DNA of 64,000 bases, taken from the NCBI GenBank assembly GCA_011037195.1, contig JAAEAF010006063.1, positions 18,267 to 82,266 on the forward strand. The letters are read 5' to 3'. Made by a program: the position numbers and the translations under genes. The DNA comes from Triatoma infestans (taxonomy: Eukaryota > Arthropoda > Insecta > Hemiptera > Reduviidae). Under the pieces are notes generated by a model that was not told the origin of the DNA, made no database searches, and saw only the letters and a program-made list of their open reading frames with translations. This document shows positions 35,463 through 46,560 of this stretch, piece after piece (position 1 is the first letter of the stretch; every line of letters begins with the position of its first letter).

Positions 35463-37206
35463 ACTACCACTACTTGAAGAGAGACTAGCTATTTAAAGCT
35501 ATTTGTAGTCGAATGTAAAGTTTCTTATATTTTTTTATTAATACTGTCCAGGTGGCTAATAGGCTTCAATTATCTTTATAAGTGTCTCTCTCATTATTGT
35601 ATGTATGAATGTTGTTGGGTGAGATTTAAGTGTTGTTCAATATTTTAGAATGGAATTGTACTGCAGGAACGTGTCAAGATCACTGAAAAGTGGTTACAGT
35701 TTAGCTAATAATCATACGAATTACTGAACAATATTGTTAAGTTTGTTTCTTTTAAGTTTGGCCGGACAATTGATGAGGGGCCAAGGTCTTTCGGGCGGTG
35801 ATTTTGTTGTGGTGTGCACATATTAAGTCATTTTCAGCCAATGCATTATTTTAATTTTTTTTTTTTCTAAACTTTTCGTAGATTTCATGCGATTATTTCA
35901 GGTGCTCTTTATTAATAGAAATGCAACCTCATTTATATTTATATAAACTTCATCGTATGAACTAACCATGATAAAGAAAATCTTTTTCTATAAATAGTAG
36001 TTAAATATTATAATAATTATCTCGATATTAAGAATAATAGTGATAGTGGGGGTGAATTGAAATATTTGTGAAAGGTTATTAATATTAAAATAATATATAA
36101 AGATAAATAAATATAATGTTTGTAATACGCAGTGAAAGGTATTGTATTATGTTATTATATTCCTAATCTTCAACTGTTAACATTATTGTACAAATCTGGC
36201 GACACTATTAGCGATTAGCTTTAATATTTTTTTCGTTTTTTTTTACTTTCTCTTAAACACTTCGTAAGAGAAATAATGCGATCATGAAAAGGTCCAAATT
36301 GGAGTTTTCACTAGGAATTATACACATTTTGAGATAACTTCCGGAAAAAAATGAATCGCTTAGACTAAAACTGTTTAATCTTTGAATTTATCGAGACATT
36401 AACAATGGATGACTCCTTCGAAATCTCCAAGTTAATGAAGCTTCTTTTTTTTTTTAAATTGTTTATATCTTCTTCACATTAGGCCACAGGTAATCCGTAT
36501 GAATCCTACAAAACTTATTATAACTTGCTATAGAGTATTGTTTCTAAGGTATTTTTTTAAAATTTGTCCAATAAACAAGTAGATTTTTATCACTAATAAT
36601 ATTTTTGAAACGTTTTTCTAAGAAAATTGATTTCATACTGATTCTAGAAGAGATTATGAATTTACACTTTCTACTGAATACGTAATATTTAAAGATATGA
36701 TCTAAAAAATATTATAGATATTTTATCTGAAGTGAAACTTTCAAAAAAAACTTTTTCTCTTATCGATTCTTTACAGTTAGATTTGATGATTTTTTTGTTT
36801 TTTTAACAAAATTTTCTGGAAGGAATTTTGTCTAAATGTTTTAATTAATTAGCTTTAATTCCCCCCACAGGGCCATGAAAACAAGCAGAAGGAATCAATT
36901 AAATGGGAAAATCAATTTTTTTTTATCAATTAAATAATCCTTCAAATTGTGACTTTATATAAGCAATAAATATAAACTTCAACGTATTTATATGTTTGCC
37001 TAGTTTAAGGAAATTCTCTTAAAAAAAAAAAAAAAAAACTGATATCTTCTTAAACTGAAATCTTATTTCATGTCGAAGTTTTAATCGAAAGTTTAAAACT
37101 AAAAGGAATTATATTAAAGTTTGAACTGTTTGTGATTTTTCATTTTAAAAATTAGTTTTCAAAGTTTTCATAATATAAACGTCTTTTCAAATATTTTTTA
37201 CGAAAT
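35463..37206. other. AT-rich stretch; one H relic
   Basis: 36235-36330 holds an eroded minus-oriented H end (TTTACTTTCTCTTAAACACT, CGTAAGAGAAATAATGCGAT). Otherwise there are only homopolymers and AT-rich DNA. Confidence 0.4.
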
Positions 37207-37815
37207 ATGCTGGTTGTTGATGAAATTAAGAGCAGAATTGTTATACCTAAAGTACCTTGGATGAAGCAAGATTCCGAACGAGAGAGGTTTCCTCTCCGTA
37301 ATTCCCAAGTACATGAGGATTTGTTTCATTTCTTGGCAGAATGTGTCCTGCATTACTTGAAGTGCGGCTCCTCTAACTCGGCAGCAAATGTTCTCTTTCC
37401 GGAGGAGAAATTATTGTTTACCTAACCGGAAAACGGGCCTTGTCATCCTTTAATTGCTTATGCTCGCCACGGTTGGAGAATGAGGCACGTCAGGACCTCA
37501 GATTCTTTTAGGTTAGTTTTTCAGCTTTTCTATTCTAATTTATAAAACTTGATCTATTTAAAACTTTGATTAAAGATTAACCAATAGATGTGTTAATACT
37601 TTTATTTACTTTCCGATTTTATTCAATTCTGTTTTAGTTTCATTATAATTATTCCTTTGTTTTTCATCTTTTTTTTTTTTTTATTATTTTTCGTTTTCTT
37701 TTATGGCTGTAAACTCTGCCAAACGGCTCTTTGCCATGCTTCTGCACTCAAGTATTCTATCATTTATTATATTATTTTTAAAATAAAGTACTTATAATAA
37801 TAATGATAATAATAC
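37207..37815 (+). mobile_element. LINE 3'-end relic
   Basis: 37207-37425 encodes SQVHEDLFHFLAECVLHYLK, similar to the knuckle region of LINE ORF2 C-termini, in a frame with the preceding cysteines lost. Downstream, 37700-37815 holds a UTR-like stretch (AACTCTGCCAAACGGCTCTT, AATAAAGTACTT) that ends in a TAA-rich tail (about 37795-37815). The fragment resembles, but is not identical to, the one at 35103-35462. There is no usable target duplication. Confidence 0.45.
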
Positions 37816-38451
37816 GAAATAATTTTTCTAAAATATTGTTTCAACAACACAGATATTTTCCAGCTCTACGATACCAAATCACAACAACTATTGGTTCAGC
37901 TTCCACTAAGTTTAGTAGGTAAGGTGAAAACTTAAAAAAAACAGTTTAAGCTTGCTATCAATAATTTATGCTTAATCTAAACACATTTTTTTTTTTTTTT
38001 TTTTGTTATAAAATGTTAACCGAAATACAAATTATGAAGATGGCAATTTAAATATACACAAAATTTGTCAATCAATTAATAATTAACGTAAAAAATTGTA
38101 AACAAAAATTCTTGATCTCTTTTTTATTTTTTATATAAAATGTAAAAGAAAAACTAGCAGTAATCTGGCCAGTAGTATTACCATCTATTATTTAACAAAT
38201 TTATTGAACAAGTTTCCCCATATAGAAGATTACTGAGAAAAAACCAGATCAACTCTATACCAGCCAACCACCTTTACAAAACGAGCAATCTTATCGAATC
38301 AGTATAAAGCAAAAGTCTTCCTTAACTTCTGCTGCTGTCTGGTGAAAGAAACATTATTTAACTTTTCTTATAAAATTTTATATAATAGTTTATAATTTAA
38401 AATAATTTAAGCAAATTTACATGTAAACAAAAGTCTTATTATACGTATACT
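37816..38451. other. AT-rich stretch, nothing recognised
   Basis: T and A homopolymers and short frames only. Confidence 0.5.
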
Positions 38452-38650
38452 GTTCATACTAAATTCATCTATATATATACATTATTTAGGCAGTGCAGTA
38501 ACAGATTTATTATATTTAATTTTTATATTCGTTTCATTTTTTTTTTTTTTTGTTTATTGTGCTTTTCCTTCAGTTCGGGGTACGCTCGCTGGCGTACATT
38601 TTCGTTGGAGGATGAATAAAAAGGCGGCGAGGACAAGCAATAACAAAGAT
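38452..38650 (+). repeat. Repeat X, copy 1
   Basis: Shares about 170 bp with 45326-45500 in the same orientation: CATACTAAATTCATCTATAT, GGCAGTGCA, TTGTTTATTGTGCTTT, TTCGGGGTAC and GGCGACGAGGACAAGCAATAA-like blocks. The two copies flank the right arm and its neighbours at a distance of about 6.9 kb. Confidence 0.65.
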
Positions 38651-39176
38651 ATTAGTAATATGAATAGATAAAAATATCTAAATTATTCCTTTTATCAAAA
38701 CATCATTTAAGACAAAATATTAAAATAAACAATGTTTACTACATAATTTTATTTTGTTAACATATTTTCTAAGTTTCACGCGTTTCCTGAGAGACATAAA
38801 AAAAAGGCGTAAATTTCTTCATACAATATAGTTTTCATATATTCTATATATTCCCATCAAGTAACAAATATTCAATTTAAAATTTACTGGGTATTGAAGG
38901 GTGAATATCAGAAATCTGATCCAGGAAATATAAAAAAAAAGACGTTAAAATTATATATATTGTAAAAGTTTGTACGTGCCATGGTTCGAAGAAATTCACT
39001 AGCTCGAAAATAGTAGTAGTTAATAGAACTTTTTCGTTTTTTTTGGGGGGGGGGGGGTTTAATCGACATCATTAAAATAGAATGATTTTTTTTTAAAACT
39101 TATACAGCTAAGTATATATATACACACGCATAATCCTATCTGTTCCGTCTTCCGTCTGGTTTATCACCCTAAGTCC

Positions 39177-39425
39177 GCGACAATTGTAGGGGATTATTGC
39201 ACTGCGACCTGAAAAATCTAGTGTGCCCACCGAAGCCTTCTCAGTGCACTGCCGGCCTCCAAGCAATGTTCTCTAGATGCAGACAACACTGTCCATTACA
39301 GGACAATAAGCTGTAGAGGTTCCTAGACAGAGAAAAATCTAAGGGTAGTCTGCTGGATTGGAACTTGGGACCTCCGTGTTGCTATTCCAGCGCGCCACCA
39401 CTAAGCTAATCCCATCCTTCTCCTT
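39177..39425 (-). repeat. SINE-B copy
   Basis: On plus the 3' end comes first (GGGGATTATTGCACTGCGAC). The head lies at 39380-39415 (GCGCGCCACCACTAAGCTAA). The rest of the body is well conserved. Together with 39426-40240 it forms a ~1.07-kb block that recurs in the same orientation at 43921-45000. Confidence 0.8.
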
Positions 39426-40248
39426 AGTTTGTGTACTGTTTGTCCTTATCTCTAAAGGGTATAGTGTATGTAGTTAAAGTGTATTGTGTACTGTTTTGAC
39501 GAAGTGCATGGAGTGGGGTTGTTACTCTCCAAATAACTACATGCAACAGATACTCCTTCACCATTATTAAACACATTTTCATTAACATTATTAAAATTCT
39601 TAAGTTTCGGCCAGAACTAAAAACACCATGAACACCTGTTGAAATTCCATTGGAGTTCGATAAATTTATTATCTTTTTTCAAGGCAAAAATGTATTCTGA
39701 GTGTGTAGGTGTAAAATCTAGTGTAAATGTTGTGTATAAGCTGTCTTGTATGTCTAAAATGTGACTCATATAGACACAGCATTTACATCACACTATACAC
39801 ACAGAATACATTTTTGCCTTGAAAAAAGATAATAAATTTATCCAAACGTTGGGCAAGAATTCATCGTGTTTTTACTTCTAGCCAAACTTCACCAATTTTA
39901 ATAATATATCTTCTAATGGCCGATAAATACAACGAAACACTAATTCAGTTTAACCAAACGTGGCTATAAGTCGGCCATTTTTAACGCTGTTCTGTCGAAG
40001 TGCCTAGAGTAGTGAGCTGTGCTAACCCGTGGGGTTGCAACTCTCCAAGTACTGCATGCAACAGACATCCCTTGCGGGCCTAGTTCACATTATTAAACAC
40101 ATTTTCATGAACATTATTAAAATTCGTGAGTTTCTGCCAGAACTAAAAACACGATAATTCACGCACGCCACACTTCCATCTCTCTCGTTGTCATCTTTTC
40201 GGAATTTTTTGGTTTTAATCGACATCATTAAAACCCCATACAGCTACC
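39426..40248 (-). repeat. Y units with a palindrome between them
   Basis: Y (39440-39610), a palindromic insert (39658-39842) with flanks, and a second Y (about 40005-40150), followed by about 95 bp ending in CATACAGCTACCCC. The same order is found at 44166-45000. These direct repeats flank the inner part of the right arm. Confidence 0.65.
39658..39842. repeat. Imperfect palindrome (foldback), copy 2
   Basis: Same structure as 16641-16829 with small differences near the centre. The right border reads GATAATAAATTTATCC. Confidence 0.6.
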
Positions 40249-42257
40249 CCATTCATCTTTCATGAGGCCTCATAAGAGGAAATTTCCGAAATATATTTTG
40301 AAGTACCACCTGGATGTGTGAAAAAATGTTTTTTAAGTCAACGGTCTTTTCACCAATTACCTACACTCAGCACACAAACAGACCCAGAATCAGAACCAGA
40401 TGTATATATGCATATGGGTTTGTGTGTGGTTGTGAGTTTGTGAACAGGATAATAAAACAAAAACAAAATCCAGGAATCTCTCGATATTTCATTTAGGCAA
40501 CTTTTAAGACCTTACCAGAAAGTTTCTGCCCAATATCATTTCAACGAAAACACGATTTCCAATATATCTCATAGTCCCTCGTGATTTTTTCGAAGGTAGC
40601 ATGATGATTCTTTAGACATAGTATATATACTTAAATATATTTATTATAAACCTGGAAACGCCTTATTTATTATATTTTTTTTTTAAGTAATAATAGAACA
40701 TGAGCTTCAACTGCTGAAATTCAATTTCAGTGTAACGTGTAATTGTACCACCTAAGGCAGCTAAACATTTAATAACTCTTCCAAATTTGATGTAAGATGT
40801 CAGCTAGATCTCTGAGAACTGTAGTAGTAGGAGTATTTCTCCCACACTTTTTTTTTTGTTTATTTTTATCCTCGAAGACGAGGAAATTTGCATCAATTTA
40901 CTCTGCATTCTAATAATGATGACAGACATTCTTTAATAACTTTGAATATATTAGCATTAATTGTTCTGGAAAGATAAACTCTAGTTATAAACCAGAAGGT
41001 AAATTTGTTCTATACGTATTTATATCACTACCACTTTTGCGAATATAAGTCTTGACATTCAATTACGGTTTTTTATAACTGTTATTATAAAAGTAACTGT
41101 TTATTACTATCATATTTTTATTTGGCAGCATAAAAATAATGTTTTGGTTCTCTAAAATTCTAATATATTTAATGAGAGGCTGTATTTTATTTTCAGTTTT
41201 GTATCTGATATATTTTTATAATAATGTTAGTTAAGGATAATGTAATGTTTCTCCTTCATCATTGTTGTGTTTTAGTGGCCTACAAATATAAAATACATTT
41301 TTAATAAAATTCATGTTTAATGAGTTTAAACTTTATTCTTGCCGTGTAAAGAGGAAGTTAATTAAGTTTGTGCGTATGTCGTTTCTTAATTGATAATATT
41401 CCCTGGAAATGTGTTTCGTGGCCTCTGCTGTTAGGAACCTTAAATTTATTATTTACTAATTGGATAGCACAAGATTTTTAGTGCGAAATAGTTTTCAGCG
41501 AAAATGTCTATTTTTAAAGTCTTCTTAAAACGATAAATGCAATTTTAGCGAATAATTAGTGAATAAAATTATCTTTAAAACGATCTCTCAATAACATGAA
41601 TAAATAAACACAGCATAATTTTTAAATATCTAACTAGCACAGAGAATATAGAATTCCAAAAAAAAAAAAAACAGCTCAAAAATCTATTTTTAGTTAATAA
41701 AATCGCATTTCCGATTTTAACAAAATCCCCCCCCCCCCCAATTTCTTAAAAAAAACTGGTATTCTAGGAAAGTTTTTAATGGTGGTGATCAATTGTATTG
41801 AAGGAGTACTTTAAAAGAAGAGATTAATATTACTGTTTACTTAGATCGCTAAGAAATAGATTTTTTGCGGGGAAAAATGTGTATCAAATAAAAGTGATAG
41901 GCATTTATTTGAGTTAGATACTATAATATACTAAGTTTAAAAAAAATCGTAGGCTATTGGTCAAGCGCTCGCTCACCATATAGTAATATACTAGTTTTTT
42001 TTTTACACATAAGTAGATTAGATTGTTATAAGTACATAACGCATGTACAAAACTTACTGAAGTATAATCCATACCACTTGTATTTATATTCAAAGCATCT
42101 CTGCATTTAGCGTATTGTAAACATTCCATTTTTAAACAGTATTTAAACTATTTATAGCCAATTAGAATTGCAAACATTTCAAAAGAAAATCGCGATTCTG
42201 GTGATCGTATTAGTTTACACACCAGATATTTTTGTTTTGGCAAATTTAAAAAAATAT

Positions 42258-42506
42258 TGTTACGTGCCCTCGGGGGGCGTACTTCGCTAGCTAGCAAGTC
42301 CTAGACTAATAAACCTAATTAGTTTACAATAAAAACCACTCCAGGGCTACAACTTCCAGTATCTTTATTTCCACTACAAACACAGATGAACTAACCAAAA
42401 TCGTATTTCCTTCTCACATCTTTTGTTAATTATTTTATTATATAAACAAACCATGTGTATAAAACACACATAATCCCAATTATACCTATTTTACCTGCTT
42501 GCCACA
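42258..42506. mobile_element. Solo LTR with 4-bp target duplication
   Basis: The 249-bp sequence begins TGTTACGTGCCC and ends GCCACA (TG...CA on either strand). It is flanked by ATAT at 42254-42257 and 42507-42510. It lies within the start of a U unit: the uninterrupted version (GGCGAATAATATTGGAATAA) is seen at 17777 and, inverted, at 43240. An AATAAA-type signal on minus (about 42362-42370) favours minus orientation. A gypsy-group origin is suggested by size and target length only. Confidence 0.7.
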
Positions 42507-42510
42507 ATAT

Positions 42511-43325
42511 TATTCGCCAAATTTCACATTAAGTCTAATTTTTTTGTTTATTCTATGTCAAATCTCCTGTCAAAGATCCCTATCAAAATAATGTTTTTGA
42601 AGTTGGTTGCATATTTGTTATGGTTGGTTCCGCACAGCTGGAAAGCATCAGAGATATTTTCCGTCATGATTACAAAAAGAAGCAAGCTATCACGGAAAAT
42701 ATATCTGATGCTTCGTTGCTTGCATGTATATTTAATGTGAGACCCATATATATTTAATACCCAGTGTTTTCTAGATGCTATTGTACCCTCTAGGAATTGA
42801 TGTAAAGCCTTGAAATATCCCACGTTTAATAATTCTTCATTGTGGATATCCTGACCTGCACAATTAGTCAGGAATTTCAATTTAATGTGATATATTGCAC
42901 TAATTTATTGTTATAAGAGAGAATGGTCTCTGTTTGTGTGGTGTGTGTGTGTGATAGAGAGAGTGAGCGTATATTACCTGTGATCAGACCGGAAGGTTTT
43001 GGCCAAGTACTATCAACCGGATGTGTGACTTTTTTCTATCCCGATATTTATCGTGATATTCTCGTAAACAGCTTCTTTTTTTTTTTTAATTTCGCGTACC
43101 AATCAAACACATGCAGGCCAATCACTATTATTACTTGAAACATTTTTTGCTAAGATAATTATTTATTGGAGAATCTTCGGGAAAACTTGCAACGTTAAAT
43201 TTATTTTCATCTAAAGTGAAAAAGAAAATTTTATTCCAATATTATTCGCCAAATTTCATATAAAGGTATAATTTTTTTAAATTTTTATTCTATGTCAAAT
43301 CTCCTGTCAAAGATCCCCATCATAA
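42511..43325 (-). repeat. Tandem U units in the right arm
   Basis: Reading minus: the end of one U (43325-43290), a full U (43288-42545), then the start of a third, broken by the solo LTR. The full copy carries the longest version of the U frame (42548-42880, 110 codons), with HNEELLNVGYFKALHQFLEG, SRKHWVLNIYGSHIKY and an extension (MTENISDAFQLCGTNHNKYA). On plus, 42923-43138 carries the conserved reverse frame. Confidence 0.7.
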
Positions 43326-43696
43326 TTTAATCGTGTTTCAGAGTTTTTTATTTAATGGTCTAGGTGATGTCTGTGTGAGTTAATGCTCTAATGGAAGTGC
43401 GAGAATATCGTAGTTAGTGTTGTTAATGAATTTGCCTGTGATACACTGTTCTGCAAATCAACTATTTCTGCTGACTGGCTTTTATGCGACTAATAAAGAT
43501 GTCATTTTAAATGCTTTTCGTGAGGACATGCTGGAATATCCTCAGGATCGCCTCGATCTTTGAAAAAAGTGGCTTGTCCACTTCCGCTTTAAATGCATTA
43601 GTGTATTCTCCAAGACAATATAATAGAATTAATAGATATTTTGAGGGCTCTCGTAACAAATGTTTGGATTTATTTAATTGCGTAATTGGATATTAC

Positions 43697-43889
43697 TAGA
43701 GATTTCTTGTCTCCACTTCTAGAACCGCGCATAACTGCTAATTAATTAACCGCAAATAAGTAATGTATAATAGTGTAGAAAATATTAATAGGAAAGTTGT
43801 GCTTCCATTCCCGTTCACGACACCTAATTTGGTAGTTGGACGTTAAGCCCGTCTGAAAAAACACGCATTACTTTACTATAGATTTCTTG
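43697..43889 (+). mobile_element. 5'-truncated SINE-A insertion with target duplication
   Basis: TAGAGATTTCTTG (43697-43709) and TATAGATTTCTTG (43877-43889) bracket 167 bp. The insert includes the SINE-A 3' part (GACACCTAATTTGGTAGTTG, GTTAAGCCCGTCTG). The left arm has the unfilled site at 17342-17354 (CAAGAAATCTATA, inverted). Confidence 0.8.
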
Positions 43890-43920
43890 AGGAAACTTTT
43901 AGGTCACAATAGATTAGATT

Positions 43921-44165
43921 AGATTGATATGGGGGATTATTGCACTGTGACTTGACAGAGCTATTGTCCACCGCTGAGCCTTCTCAGTGCACTCGCGGCC
44001 TGCGAGCAGTGTTAACTAGATGCTGACAACACTGTCCATTACCGGACAATGAGCTGTAGAAGCTCCTAGAAAGAAAAAATCTTAGGGCAGCATGCTGGAT
44101 TCGAACCTGGGACCTCCGCGTTGCTATTCCAGCGCGCTACCACTGAGCTTATAGCCCTTCCTTCT
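43921..44165 (-). repeat. SINE-B copy
   Basis: Partner of 17067-17323. On plus: GGGGATTATTGCACTGTGAC at the 3' end and a well-kept head (GGATTCGAACCTGGGACCTC, GCGCGCTACCACTGAGC in plus orientation). Confidence 0.8.
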
Positions 44166-45255
44166 CTCTAGCTTGTGTACTGTGTTTGCCCTTGTCTGTA
44201 AAGGATGTAGTGTATGTAGTTAAAGTGTATTGTGTGCTGTTTTGATGAAGTGCATGGAGTGGGGTTGTTACTCTCCAAATAACTACATGCAACAGATACC
44301 CCTTCACCATTATTAAACACATTTTCATGAACATTATTAAAATTCTTAAGTTTCGGCCAGAACTAAAAACACCATGAATTTCTGTTGTAATTCCGTTGAA
44401 ATTCGTTAAATTTATTATCTTTTTTCAAGGCAAAAATGTATTCTGAGTGTGTAGTGTGTAAAATGTAGTGTAAATGTTGTGTATAGCTGTCTTGTATGTC
44501 TAAAATGTGACTCATATAGACACAGCATTTACATTACACTATACACACTATACACACAGAATACATTTTTGCCTTGAAAAAAGATAATAAATTTATCCAA
44601 ACGTTGGGCAAGAATTCATCGTGTTTTTACTTCTAGCCAAACCTCACCAATTTTAATAATATATCTTCTAATGGCCGATAAATACAACGAAACACTAATT
44701 CAGTTTAACCAAACGTGGCTATAAGTCGGCCATTTTTAACGCTGTTCTGTCGAAGTGCCTGGAGTAGTGAGCTGTGCTAACCCGTGGGGTTGCAACTCTC
44801 CAAGTACTGCATGCAACAGACATCCCTTGCGGGCCTAGTTCACATTATTAAACACATTTTCATGAACATTATTAAAATTCGTGAGTTTCTGCCAGAACTA
44901 AAAACACGATAATTCAGGCACGCCACACTTCCATCTCTCTCGTTGTCATCTTTTCGGAATTTTTTGGTTTTAATCGACATCATTAAAACCCCATACAGCT
45001 ACCCCTTCCACGGGTTACCACAGCTCAGTACTCTAGGCACTTTGTCAGAACAGTACACAATACACTTAAACAACATACACTATACCGTTTACAGATAAGG
45101 GCAAACATAGTACACAAACTAGGATCTCCCATCCTTAGAAGCCCCTTCCAGGCTTAGTTTACATTATTAAACACATTTTCCTGGACATTATTAAAATTCA
45201 TGAGTTTCAGCCACAACTAAAAATACCATAATTCACGCACACTTCCACCTCTCCC
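44166..45255 (-). repeat. Y units and palindrome, direct repeat of 39426-40248
   Basis: Y (about 44180-44360), the palindrome (44404-44598), a second Y (about 44750-44890), and an extra third Y (about 45005-45240) not seen at 40 kb. The third differs in its centre (CTTTGTCAGAACAGTACACA). Confidence 0.65.
44404..44598. repeat. Imperfect palindrome (foldback), copy 3
   Basis: Same inverted ends as copies 1 and 2. The centre has a duplicated ACTATACACACTATACACAC not present in the others. Confidence 0.6.
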
Positions 45256-45325
45256 GTTGTCATCCTCAATATCGCATCAGAATTCGCCCTCCGCATCACA
45301 GATATAAGGTGAGACTTATTATATA

Positions 45326-45500
45326 CTTTTCATACTAAATTCATCTATATATACATTTAGGCAGTGCATTAACAGATTTCTTATATTTAATTTTTATATT
45401 CGTTTCATTTCTTTTTTTGTTTATTGTGCTTTCCCTTCGCTTCGGGGTACATTTTGGTTGGAGAAATAATATAAAGGCGACGAGGACAAGCAATAACGAA
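45326..45500 (+). repeat. Repeat X, copy 2
   Basis: Direct repeat of 38452-38650. A short internal stretch (CGCTCGCTGGCGTAC-like) in copy 1 is missing here. The plus-strand frame at 45417-45683 starts in X and looks purine-rich and non-conserved. Confidence 0.65.
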
Positions 45501-46202
45501 TTGTTTGGTGCAAAGCTAAAGGTAAAATATCAATACATGCGCAGGGCGCACAGACAGTACAACACTATCAAAAATCCGGAAAGCAAGTCAAAGAGAAGAA
45601 CAGGGCGTTGGCCGGATAGTGATACGGAAGTAGTAGTGAAAGAAGGTTGTGGTGGTGTGATGCGAGGAAATGAAATGGATTAGGAAAGATGATATAACAG
45701 TTGCTGGAAATTAGCAGGAAATGAGCGTAATTGGTGAGCGGGTAGAAAGAGAAAGAAGATAAGCAGGAAAGGATAAATTAATGGCGCAAGCGGACGGACA
45801 CAGGGCGACATACAGACGTACAACGGAACACTATCACTTTTGTCAAAAATATTTCCCCAACACAATTTATATACAAGGGAGTATATATAAGAAGAGGCTT
45901 TTAAGCTTACATCCTAACCTCTTATATTATTAAGCAAAACGTTTTGTAAAATTTCTTACACTGAAGAAAATTTGACGGTTTAGAAACGTGATATTACGAT
46001 TAGTCGTGTGGTGTGAGAGTTTCACACCAGATTTTTCTTCTTTTTTTAAAAAGTCTCCACCCCAGATGCCGGAAACCATAGCTAGAAATAAATTTTATGT
46101 TTATAAGTGTAGAATACAAATCAGCAATAACGTGTGATTATTATTTTCAAAGCGTCAATTAAAATGCAAATTTCAGAATAATCAAGGCGACCCAGCTTAT
46201 TA
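45501..46202. other. Purine-rich then AT-rich stretch; one H terminus
   Basis: 45560-45780 is purine-rich without a recognisable product. 46008-46035 carries a minus-oriented H start (GTGTGAGAGTTTCACACCAG). Confidence 0.4.
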
Positions 46203-46560
46203 ATAACTTATTATTATTATTATCAGACGGGTGCCCTAAGGCGCGGGACCTAAGCCTATGTGGCTCTTATCCCCCCGATACCCCCCGTGACCCCTTAATT
46301 AATCTCCCCCGGTAACTTGCCGGTTAATCTGCAATATCCCAAGATATCCCTAAACTCCAACTCGCCCAGGCAGTCCTGCGAGAGTGGTGTCCTCCCAAAT
46401 ATACGAAACCTAGTTCCAGCGAAACGGGGACAACACTGACATAAGTAGTGATACACCGTTTCCCTAACTCCGTCATCCCAGTTCTGACAAATGGGACTCG
46501 GCGTCCTCCCTATGTTAAACAAGTGACTGGACACCCAAGTGTCCAAGTGCCCAATTAACT
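46203..46560 (-). mobile_element. 5'-truncated LINE, (TAA)n tail
   Basis: On minus the frame ends at 46295 and is followed by a 3' UTR (about 46225-46294) and a (TAA)n tail at 46207-46222. The encoded end of ORF2 is listed below. Target duplication is ambiguous (AGTTA on both sides). Confidence 0.7.
46295..46555 (-). pseudogene. LINE ORF2 C-terminal fragment
   Basis: The protein piece reads GHLDTWVSSHLFNIG, then an HC-type knuckle (CQNWDDGVRETVYHYLCQC) and RFAGTRFRIFGRTP. This has the same layout as the ends of the two longer copies (GH...HL..(M/V)G, C..C, H...C, R...FG), so it belongs to the same broad group but a different lineage. The first cysteine of the pair is changed (ICQN for CxxC). 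The frame enters without a natural start: it is cut just before the knuckle by 5' truncation. Confidence 0.7.

Larger units (their letters stand above)
40249..44745 (-). repeat. Right arm of the large inverted duplication
   Basis: Reverse complement of 16489-20354, with high identity over long stretches (for example 40260-41985 against 18600-20350). It is longer because it holds a solo LTR with neighbouring U sequence (about 42160-42610) and a SINE-A insertion (43710-43876). Confidence 0.85.

Noticed and set aside
45417..45683. Small basic protein gene
   Set aside because: The frame begins inside repeat X and shows no recognised motif; the other X copy does not maintain it.
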